Positions 9,843-18,861 of a stretch of 64,000 nt of DNA are shown one piece after another; within the stretch, counting starts at the first letter, position 1; every line of letters starts with the position of its first letter. The notes beneath the pieces are model-generated. The model did not search any database. It was not told where the DNA came from and saw only the letters and a program-made list of their open reading frames with translations. The position numbers were made by a program, and so were the translations under genes. Source of the stretch: Plasmodium relictum (Eukaryota > Apicomplexa > Aconoidasida > Haemosporida > Plasmodiidae); assembly GCF_900005765.1 (NCBI RefSeq), contig NC_041684.1, positions 404,889 to 468,888 of the forward strand, given 5' to 3'.

Positions 9843-12632
9843 ATGGAATTAGTAATAAAAGAACCGTATATAGAAATATTTGAAAAAATATTAAAATTAT
9901 TTACATCAATTTGTGAAAATTTGCATTTTAGATTAACACAAAATAAATTACAATTAAGCGGATCTAATGGCTTAACTAATGAATTAATTATTTATATAGA
10001 TAAGAAGTTTTTTATGTTAAATGAAATAAATGTTGATATAAAAAATATAAATGGTACTGTTAATGCTAAAGATTTTTATAATTGTATATATAGTCATAAA
10101 ATAGTGAAACAATTTAAAAATAATGGATATTACTCTTATAATAAAAAAAGTAATGATATAAATTTAATAAAGAATTATGACAAGGAAGAAAACTATCAAG
10201 GAAAAAATAAAAAATGCAATTTAAATATTTCTAAATTAATATTAAAATTTAATAAGGAAAAATTAAATATTTTAGAAATAGTTATAAAATTTAAAAAATG
10301 TAATACTTACTTTAGTGCAGTATTAAAATTAAGATCATTTAATACCCCATTAAAAAATTATATATATAAAAATGAATCAATAATACAAGTAGAACCAACT
10401 TTATTTCTTCTTAACCTCAAAGATTTAGCAAATGAAAGAAACATATTTTTAAAAAATACTGACAATTCTTTCGTTATAAGTTCATTAGAAACATCTGAAT
10501 TTAGTTTAAATAAAGAAAAAGTAAAAAGAGAGCAATTTTTTTATAACAACAAATTTATTGCTATTCCTTCTTGTAAAACTAAGTATTTTTTTAAGAATAA
10601 AAAATTTGAAGATCATAGCATGTCGTTGCCTCTTAATGAATTAAAAAATATAATTAAATTTTGTTCAGATTTAAATTTATTATGTTTATTCTCAACAAAG
10701 AATTTTAAAGAAAATTTAGTTATTTATTTTGGTAGAATTATTACTCAAATTTTAGAAAATAATAGAAAAAGAATAACCAATATAAAAAATAAAAAAATTT
10801 ATGACGATAAGTATTATTATAAAGATAATAATTCAGAAAAAAGTTCTTATGTAAATTTCAAAGAAGAATATTCTAATTCTTTTGTTTTTTATTTATCTGA
10901 TGATAATTCAAGTGATGAATATGATTCCAGCTATGAAGGTATAGATACAGACATTTATTTGCCTGACAATTATGAAACTAATTCTGTTAGTAGTAGAAAT
11001 TTTAATGATATTATTACAGGTTGTGTACACTTTACTTCATACTTCAATATTTCATGTAACTTTAAAGGACTTGAATATAGTGACATAAAGGCTTCAAATG
11101 ATTTTCAAGATATATATTTTAATCAGCAAAATAATTTTTTTGAGGAAAAAGATTTGATTATAAAACAAGATAAAAAATTAAAAAAAGGAGTTCAACAAGA
11201 GTCATTTTTTAACAGTGAATTCGGTAGATCCAATATAGATGCTTTTAACAATTTAAATAATGAAAAAAATGAATTGCGTAATGAAACTAATAAAAAATTT
11301 AATATTAATCAAAATGATTATATACAAAATTTTAAAAATGATAGCATTCATAACATAAGCAATATAATGAAAAATCATTTAAATGAACAATATAATGATT
11401 TTAATTATAATTTTAAATTTTCAAAAGATAATAAAAAAAATATATTAAGTGAAAAGGAATATGATCAATTAATTCACAATAATAATAAAAGCAGAGAATC
11501 GAATCGTGATAAGCTTATGATAAATAGTAAAAATAAAGAATGCTTTTATACTAAAAATGTCATAGATAATAATGATATATATAATATGAATGATTATAAA
11601 AAGAGAATAAGAAATAATAAAAATAACAAATGTGAAGAATATGACTATAATAAAAAAATGAGTAACAATAATGATAGTACATCTGAAAAATATGAATATG
11701 ATAAAACTATTAGTAACGATAATAATAATAAATATGAATATGATAAAAATGTTAGTAATGATAATAATAATAAATATGAAATATATAAAAAAAAAATAAG
11801 TAACAATAATGATAATACATGTGATAAATACAAATATGATAAAAATTTAGAAAATAATAATAATGATGAATATGAAAAGTATGATAATGATAAGTTTATT
11901 AGAGGTATTCAATTCGAAGAATTGAATTATGATAAATTTATAAGAGGTAATATTAATATTTCAGATGCGCACATGAACATAAAAATGAAAATAAATGAAC
12001 TTAATTCAACTTTTGAAAATTTAAAAAATATAGATAAATATAAAAAAAATTACTTTTTAAGTAAAAAATTGAATAATTATAGTGAAATGTGTTCTGATTC
12101 TAATGTTTTTAAAAATATAAATAAAAGAAAAAATGTTGTGGAGAATTCTCAAATAAGAAAGAGAAACAAACATTTCTCAAATGATATTTATAAAGATTTA
12201 AAAAAAAAGAGTAATAATTCACTTGAAAGTATAAGCGAATATAATTCAATGTTAAGCGACAGCTTTTATTCTTTAAGTGAAGATACTGAAGTTGAAAACA
12301 ATTCAAGATATGATAATATAGAGTATTTTGATTATTTTAGTAATTTATATTCAAAATATAATATATATAATAATAATATGAAAAAATGGGAAGAAAATTC
12401 AGATGAAAATTCTTTGAAACAAAATTTCCCTTTAGAAAACGGTGATCAAACTTATAGTAAATTGCCTCTTTTGAATTACAATAAAAACACAAAATTTAAA
12501 AGATTGAATACAAATAGCAATGATACAATCATAAAAACAAGTGAAAGAAATATAAATAATTTAAAACATAATAATAAAATATCATCTTATTATACACATT
12601 GTAAATTTAAAAAAAAAAAAGATTATATATGA
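9843..12632 (+). CDS. RAD9: RAD9-like subunit of the 9-1-1 checkpoint clamp
   Basis: A 929-residue protein whose first ~330 residues resemble RAD9, the subunit that with RAD1 and HUS1 forms a PCNA-like ring loaded at DNA damage. Residues 1-60 give the first PCNA-like unit, including IDKKFFMLNE in the place of RAD9's 'FFQQY' segment. Residues ~165-215 match the inter-domain region, and ~255-295 (SLPLNELKNIIKFCSDLNL) closely follow RAD9's 'CLKEFRGLLSFAESANLNLS' stretch. A further strand-like segment (GCVHFTSYFNISC) lies at ~393. The rest is a very long Asn/Lys-rich tail, far longer than the ~120-residue phosphorylated tail of animal RAD9, with tandem repeats at ~593-690 and a Ser-rich acidic patch (SLESISEYNS, SLSEDTEVE) near ~795-820 that could be phosphorylated. 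Assignment rests on pattern similarity; a divergent HUS1/RAD1-like clamp protein is the alternative. Confidence 0.65.
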   Translation: MELVIKEPYIEIFEKILKLFTSICENLHFRLTQNKLQLSGSNGLTNELIIYIDKKFFMLNEINVDIKNINGTVNAKDFYNCIYSHKIVKQFKNNGYYSYNKKSNDINLIKNYDKEENYQGKNKKCNLNISKLILKFNKEKLNILEIVIKFKKCNTYFSAVLKLRSFNTPLKNYIYKNESIIQVEPTLFLLNLKDLANERNIFLKNTDNSFVISSLETSEFSLNKEKVKREQFFYNNKFIAIPSCKTKYFFKNKKFEDHSMSLPLNELKNIIKFCSDLNLLCLFSTKNFKENLVIYFGRIITQILENNRKRITNIKNKKIYDDKYYYKDNNSEKSSYVNFKEEYSNSFVFYLSDDNSSDEYDSSYEGIDTDIYLPDNYETNSVSSRNFNDIITGCVHFTSYFNISCNFKGLEYSDIKASNDFQDIYFNQQNNFFEEKDLIIKQDKKLKKGVQQESFFNSEFGRSNIDAFNNLNNEKNELRNETNKKFNINQNDYIQNFKNDSIHNISNIMKNHLNEQYNDFNYNFKFSKDNKKNILSEKEYDQLIHNNNKSRESNRDKLMINSKNKECFYTKNVIDNNDIYNMNDYKKRIRNNKNNKCEEYDYNKKMSNNNDSTSEKYEYDKTISNDNNNKYEYDKNVSNDNNNKYEIYKKKISNNNDNTCDKYKYDKNLENNNNDEYEKYDNDKFIRGIQFEELNYDKFIRGNINISDAHMNIKMKINELNSTFENLKNIDKYKKNYFLSKKLNNYSEMCSDSNVFKNINKRKNVVENSQIRKRNKHFSNDIYKDLKKKSNNSLESISEYNSMLSDSFYSLSEDTEVENNSRYDNIEYFDYFSNLYSKYNIYNNNMKKWEENSDENSLKQNFPLENGDQTYSKLPLLNYNKNTKFKRLNTNSNDTIIKTSERNINNLKHNNKISSYYTHCKFKKKKDYI
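11620..11900 (+). repeat. Degenerate tandem repeat in the RAD9-like tail (~14-16 residue unit)
   Basis: Five to six imperfect copies of a unit like KYEYDKxxSNDNNN follow one another, alternating Tyr/Lys-rich and Asn-rich halves. They sit in the disordered tail and keep the reading frame. Length changes would be tolerated, so this is a candidate for strain variation. Confidence 0.75.
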
Positions 12633-13717
12633 AAGGAGAGAGAGAGAAAAAAAAAAAAGAGCTTTTCAAAAAATATAAATTAAAATTGTGTTATTTAAAA
12701 AACAAATAATTTGGAAATACAAAAAAAAAAATTAAAATTCTGTACTACTGATAATTTTTTTTTAATAAAAATTGAATATCTCATAATAAAGATTCATATA
12801 AAAATGAAATATTTTCCAATATTTATTATAATTATATTTTAATTGATAATTATGATTATTTTTATAAAATGCAATTAGTTTTATATTTATTTGTTCAATG
12901 AATTTAAATTAAAATGTATATGTTATTATTAATGAATCAGAATATTTATGTATTAGTCTTTATTTAATAAGCAATATTAATATACTATTAAGTTAAAGAT
13001 GTGATTTTTTCTTATAATATTCATTGATCTCTTAAGAATAACTTTTAAAAATTATAATATTTATATTTATGTGCTTCAATCTTTTAAAATTTAAATATCA
13101 TAATCCAAAGACATTTGTGTATTCAATGGAGAATAAATGGGTCATAGAAAATAAGTTATAATATTAGAAATTTAAAAAAAAAAAATATTAGTCAGTCTAA
13201 TAATTCTTTTTTTTTTTTTTTATATATTACTGGGTATTTTCATATTTTAAGTATATGAATGGAATTTAAAAAAGTTTTAAATATAATTTTATTTTATTTT
13301 ATGCAATTAATTATATACATAATAATTTCTTAATAATAGCCTAATTTTTCTGTTACTTTTCAAAAGTATTAGGTACCTTAAAAAAAAGTAATATCATTAA
13401 AGACATATGTAGAATTTTGAACTTATTATGAATTATAATTTTTTAATTTATTATTTTTTTTTTTTTTTTTTCTCATTATATGATAATTTTTATAAATGAA
13501 ATATAATATGATTTAATATTATTTTCATAAAATATTCTTATTTTATTTTTTTATTATAAACTATATGAAATTAAAAAAAAAAAAAAAATACTTTTTTAAA
13601 CTTGATTTAGATATTTTTATATGATAATTTTTTATGTATATAAATATATTATATAATTTTTTTTTTTTAATATTTAAAGTTGATGCTATAACATGTTTCT
13701 CAAGTCAGAAAAAAGAA
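12633..13717. other. Convergent intergenic spacer
   Basis: Lies between the 3' ends of the RAD9-like and CDC20 genes. AT-rich, with A and T runs and no frame or exon that I can support. Confidence 0.6.
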
Positions 13718-15340
13718 CTATCTGATAATTTCATAGCAATCTGAAAAAGGAGGAATAAAAGAGAAATTATTATCTCTAGGGAAAATATTCCAAAATCTTA
13801 TAGTCTCATCTGGTGAACCAGTAGCAATTGATGTCCCATCAGCACTTAATGATAAATATAGCACTCTTAAGTTATGGCCTGATAACATAGAAACTTTTTC
13901 TAATTGAGGATAATTCCATATAATAATTTGATTAAGTGAATAACTATGAGTTGATATAAATTCTTGAGTATTTTTTGACCACAAAATGTTTGAAACTTGA
14001 GAATTTGTAGTTATTTCATTTATACATTTACCAGTGTTAGTATTCCAAAAATAAATTTTTTTATCAGCTGAACCACCTCCACTAATTAGTAAATTATTTT
14101 TATGAGGACACCAAGAAATAGCTTTTACTGCAGCCTTATGTTTTGTAAAATGAAAAACAGAGTTCTTTGTATTGTTTTCCCATATATATATAGAATTGTC
14201 ATTACTTCCTGAAGCTAGTTGTTTTCCGTTGTGATTCCATTCTAATCCACATACTTCAGATTTATGTTTTTCTAATTGTATATAACTAGATTCTTTACTT
14301 CTTAAGTCGCAGACAATAATATTATTATCTCTACTACCGGATGTTAAGGTGTCGTAATACCAACACAATGCACCAACTCTTAATTTGTGATTTTTATATT
14401 TCCTCATTTTAACTCCTTTTTCAATATCCCATATTTCTACAACACCGTTTGATAGACCAACAGCCAAATAATTTCCAAAAATATTCCATTTTAAAGATGT
14501 TATTGATTTTTTTATTTCTATTTTTTTTTTTTTTTCTTTTCTTTTTTTCTGTATTTGATCTAAGTCAAATAATTCTTCACATTTACATGCCTCATTATTC
14601 CATAAGCATAACTTATTATCTAAACCAACTGCTATTATATTTTTCTTTGACCAATCTAGTAAATTTAAATAAAAATCATCTACTAGATTAGGAGCCTGTA
14701 AAATGCAGTATGGTTCTTTAGGTATTTTTCTCTTTTCTTTTTTGTAGGAATTAAGAATATAAGAAGGATAAGAAAAAAAATAGGAAAACGGATTGATAGA
14801 TAACTTATTTTTATTTTCTTTAAGAACTATGTCGTTAAATGAATTTTCTAAAAATATATTTTTATTGTTATCATCATTTTTATTAGCATTTTCTATTATT
14901 TTATTTTTTATAAAATTGTTATTTTTATAATTTCTAACTTCTTTTCTTTTATCAAAGTAAGTATCTTTATTATCATTATTCATATATTTTATGAAAACTT
15001 TATTATTATTTTTTTTATTTATTTCTAATATTTTTCTTTTTAATGTATATTCATCAATTTTTATATTATAGGCACTTTGTCTGCTATATCTAATTTTGTA
15101 TATATAATTAGAATATAATTCATTAGGTTCTATATCAAATTCATATTCGTCCAATAAATTATTAATGAAAATGCTATTACTCATTTTTTCATTCCATATG
15201 GAAAATTGACCAAAATTCTTATTTGGCAAAGATATTTCATTTCTTTCAAATCCTTTAATTATTTTTTCTGATATATTATTATTGTTGTAATCATTTCTCA
15301 AAAAAAAATTTTCCATTTTTATTTCACTTTCATTTTTCAA
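13718..15340 (-). CDS. CDC20: CDC20-type activator of the anaphase-promoting complex
   Basis: A 540-residue WD40 protein of the CDC20/CDH1 family, which recruits substrates to the APC/C ubiquitin ligase. The family signature preceding the propeller is clear at ~207-235 (KEPYCILQAPNL then DDFYLNLLDWSKKN.AVGL). Seven WD blades follow to ~525, with typical endings such as GVVEIWDI, NSIYIWEN, KKIYFWNT and ETIRFWNI. The last two residues are Ile-Arg, the IR tail that docks on the APC/C TPR subunit. The N-terminal C-box (DRYIPxR in other species) is not standard: the best candidate is around 77-86 (YSNYIYKIRYSR). From general knowledge, Plasmodium has one CDC20 family member needed for male gametogenesis; that this is it is inference. 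The single exon and first ATG fit the family length. Confidence 0.9.
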   Translation of the reverse strand: MKNESEIKMENFFLRNDYNNNNISEKIIKGFERNEISLPNKNFGQFSIWNEKMSNSIFINNLLDEYEFDIEPNELYSNYIYKIRYSRQSAYNIKIDEYTLKRKILEINKKNNNKVFIKYMNNDNKDTYFDKRKEVRNYKNNNFIKNKIIENANKNDDNNKNIFLENSFNDIVLKENKNKLSINPFSYFFSYPSYILNSYKKEKRKIPKEPYCILQAPNLVDDFYLNLLDWSKKNIIAVGLDNKLCLWNNEACKCEELFDLDQIQKKRKEKKKKIEIKKSITSLKWNIFGNYLAVGLSNGVVEIWDIEKGVKMRKYKNHKLRVGALCWYYDTLTSGSRDNNIIVCDLRSKESSYIQLEKHKSEVCGLEWNHNGKQLASGSNDNSIYIWENNTKNSVFHFTKHKAAVKAISWCPHKNNLLISGGGSADKKIYFWNTNTGKCINEITTNSQVSNILWSKNTQEFISTHSYSLNQIIIWNYPQLEKVSMLSGHNLRVLYLSLSADGTSIATGSPDETIRFWNIFPRDNNFSFIPPFSDCYEIIR

Positions 15341-16601
15341 TTTCTGTAAAATTTTTCATGCATTAAATATATATGCCTTATATGTATATATATATTTTTT
15401 CATTACTTAAAACCATATAGAAATATATATATGTACCTTTTAGGAAAGTTTTGTTACATTTAATTTTTTTTTTTTTTTACATAAAAATATATATATATAT
15501 ATACTTATAGGTGTTTTAAATCAAAAAAAATTATGTCTATAATAAACTCGTATAAACAGTTATTTAAATAATCATTATTTGATGCATAAAATTTTTAAAT
15601 CAATAAAAGAATAATTAAATTTAATGTGAGAAAAACTGTGTATTCTTTTAAATTTTTAATGAAAAATAAAATGAAATTATCTCATAATTTTAATGAAAAA
15701 TAACTCTCCTAAGAATAATGAATAACACCTAATTTTATTTTAGAAGCGTATTATTGTTTCTACTTGTTAAATAAATATATCTTGTTTTCAATTATTTTTT
15801 TTTTTTTTATATATATTCTATTTTTTTCTACATTTTTAGAAACTATGAAATATGCATAATATTATATGGAATATTTTTTTTTATATATATAATAAAAATA
15901 TGGGGTCTTATTTATTTATCTATCAGTGATATTCTTTTAATATTATTAAATATTATTTTCTAGATTATATATTCTCTTTTATGTAGTGTCATAGGATTAT
16001 ATTGAATGTCTAATGATATTTTAACATTTTAAAAGAATTTATAATTAATCTCAAAAAATATTCATTTTATGTAAATTTTTATAAAAAAAATAAGAATAAA
16101 AATAAAATAAAATAGAAATAAAGTTTAAAATGAAAAAATAACAAAAAAAAAATAATAAAAAAAAAAATTTGCAAAAAAAAAAAAAAAGACAAGAATATGC
16201 TGTAAATTTTATATAGCAACAGTATTTCCAAATAAATAAGCAAACGCCAATTGTAATATTTATTCGAAAGAACAACGTTTATCATTTAACCATAAATAAA
16301 ATATGTTAAATATATTATTAAAATTTAATTTTGCAATTATTACATTATTTTAATAAAATATATTTAATGTAACATCTTGAGGTGTTAATGTATATATTTT
16401 TTAATATGTTCATATTAAGATAATTAAAAAATTAATATGAAAAAAAAATTATATAAAATTTTTTTTTTAAATATTTGAAATATATAAACTTCTGATATAA
16501 AATATTTTTAAAAATTCAATATAATAAATAAACCTTCAATTTTTTTTACATGTTCTTTTCCTTTTTTTTTTTTTTTTTTTTTTGCAAAGAATTGATTTTC
16601 C
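15341..16601. other. Intergenic upstream of CDC20
   Basis: AT-rich sequence between CDC20 (start 15340, minus) and the small gene ending at 16602. It should contain the CDC20 promoter. Two open minus-strand frames near 16051-16285 are Phe/Leu/Tyr-rich products of A homopolymers and are not credible genes. Confidence 0.55.
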
Positions 16602-16817
16602 TTATGAGTTCTTTCTGCTATCACAACTTCTTATTAACAAATCAGTAGAAGCAACACAAATGGAGGCTAAGGAGGTTATTATTAGTCCTACACCACTACA
16701 TAATGCTTCAGTTAAACTGCAAAAAATATTCTTCTCTCGAGGTACTTCATATAGTACATATCCTGGATAATAAGGTTGATATATTGTATCATATGAATAA
16801 TATTGGGTTGAGTACAT
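16602..16817 (-). CDS. Small hydrophobic protein, 71 residues
   Basis: The frame begins at ATG 16817 and ends TAA at 16602. The first ~27 residues are Tyr/Pro-rich (MYSTQYYSYDTIYQPYYPGY). A charged EVPREKN segment follows, then a hydrophobic stretch at ~34-62 with Gly, Ala, Ile and Leu that looks like one membrane segment (or a hairpin), ending in a short polar tail. Three Cys (33, 40, 54) and one near the end (64) are present. Base composition is far less AT-rich than the flanks, which supports real coding. I do not recognise the family. A small tail-anchored or mitochondrial inner-membrane protein would fit. An upstream non-coding exon is possible. Confidence 0.65.
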   Translation of the reverse strand: MYSTQYYSYDTIYQPYYPGYVLYEVPREKNIFCSLTEALCSGVGLIITSLASICVASTDLLIRSCDSRKNS

Positions 16818-18861
16818 ATTGCGATTAAATTAAAAAAAATAAATAAATAAAAAAAAAAAAAATCAAATATATATATAACAAAATCATATAATTTATAATA
16901 TTTTGATCTATTTTAAATAATGAAGTCAGTGTATAAATCAAAGATATAATAGATTTATTCTTAAAAAAAATATTCAAGATTTTTAAATAAATAGAAATAG
17001 AAAAATAAAAAAATAAAATTTAAAATTTAAATTTTACATTGAAAAGTTAAAAAGAAAATTTTTTTTTAATATAGACAAATTCTCAAAAGCTACGGGGGGG
17101 GGAAAAAAAAAAAAAAGCTATCTTTTTTTGCATTTTATTATTTAGTTAAGAAAAAATACACACTTTTTTTTTGTTGCATGTATAATATTTTTTTTTTTTT
17201 ACAATTTGGCTGTAAAGGAAACTTAAATATATAATGGTAAAGGTTCTAGTTGTAAAAAAAAAAAAATTAAGTATTAAATATGCAAAAGAAAAATAAGCTT
17301 GTGTGTGTTAAAGAAAAATTATATGAGAAATTAAGTATAATTAAAGTACAACTCTTAAAAATATGTTCAAATATAAGATAAAACATGCAATTATGAGAAT
17401 TATAACTAGTTTTTATTTATTTATTATTTTTTTTTTTTTATACAGGAAATTATTTCTCCTATTAAGAGATCATATTAATATATTGTATATGTATGTTTAT
17501 AAAAAAAAAAAAAAAAAAAGAGCCAAGGTATAAATTTAAATTAATATTAATTTTACTAATTTTATTTTAAGAGAAAATTTATAATATTCTTATGGATAAT
17601 TATATGGATATACTACCATGAATAAAATCATATATTTTTCAAGAAAAACTTCAATAAACTAAAACACTAATATTAAAAGGAATTCATTAAAATAATAATA
17701 TGTTTGCTATTTATTTAAAAAATTGGTTAATAAACGACTATAATAAATACGGACAAGTAAAGAAAACACAATTATAAGGATAATAAATTTTATTCATTTA
17801 TCAATAAAAATTCAATTAAAAATAAAGTTATCATTTATACAAAAAATTATAAAGTGAAAATTAAAAATTATATGTATAAAATAATTTGTTAAAAATATAA
17901 GTAAATATGAATATATAATTTAAAAAAAAATATGAAAAAAATTATTTATAAACTCTTTTATAAAGCAACACAATATATTATGTCTTTAGAAAAATATAAT
18001 TTTATATTCACTTAAATTATATGTGAATTTTTGGTATATATGTTATTTTCTTTTCTCTATGTATGAAATATTTTATTCACTTTTTTTATTTAAAAAAATT
18101 ATTTTACCTTTGGAACAATTACTTATTTTTGTGAAATGATAAGAGATACATTTCTATTTAAAGTGTCCTGTCGCATCTAGAGAAAAACATTTAATTTAAA
18201 ATAAAATTCTTGCTTTAAATATTATTTGAAACAATTTTTATATTTAGATACATTATTACTCTTTTATAATTTTTTTATCAAAAATATTTGTTCAATTCTT
18301 GTAGAATTATATGAATATGATTTCTGTAACTGATATAAACAAAATAAATATTTTTCTTTCCTTAAGTCCTTTGCTGAATTTTTTTTTTTTTGTAGATTTT
18401 AGTAACTTCAAAAAGTTTCTAGTTTTTATATGCCTTTTTTAATCATAATATATGAAGTAAAAAGATTAAAAAAGAAAAAAGTATTAAACATAAAACTTTT
18501 CGCTCGGTATGATATAATCTTCAATATATTTTACTCTTTTCATTCTTTGCTTAACAAAAAAGCATTTATTTATTACTTTTTATAATAATTTTTTGTATAA
18601 TTTTTTTTTTTTAATTGTATTGATCTCATTTCTCATAATATTTTTTCTATTATTTTTATTTTTCTGTATGTTAAATTAATCTATATGATTAGAATTGTAT
18701 ACTTTGGATTATTTTTCTTGCGAAGATACTTTTATTTCATTAATATATACCATTAATTCATATAATTATAAATTATTTTATTTTTTTTTTTAATTTAGTT
18801 TATGTTATATATTTTCAAGATAATATTCTATTTTATAATAAATAATAATATGTTTTATTTA
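16818..18861. other. Intergenic region with a G9 tract and a possible small spliced gene
   Basis: Two kilobases between minus-strand genes. It contains a run of nine G at 17094-17102, striking in this background, about 280 bp upstream of the 71-residue gene. The segment 18110-18543 is less AT-rich and shows minus-strand exon-like pieces, listed separately. Elsewhere I see only A/T runs. Confidence 0.5.
18118..18543 (-). other. Candidate small spliced gene (exon-like fragments)
   Basis: On the minus strand an ATG at 18543 opens a short frame (MKRVKYIEDYIIPSEKFYV) to a stop at 18484. A second stretch near 18376-18268 follows a TTCAG acceptor-like end and is open in a frame reading KDLRKEKYLFCLYQLQKSYS. 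A third begins after a CTCTAG acceptor at about 18181 and reads MRQDTLNRNVSLIISQK before a stop. Base composition is above background. I could not find donor/acceptor phases that join all three convincingly; one joining uses a GTTTTA donor and a GTTACA donor. It may be a small gene of 45-70 residues or decayed sequence. Confidence 0.3.

Noticed and set aside
16051-16285. Two overlapping minus-strand Phe/Leu/Tyr-rich frames
   Set aside because: Product of A runs; no start context or conserved-looking segment.
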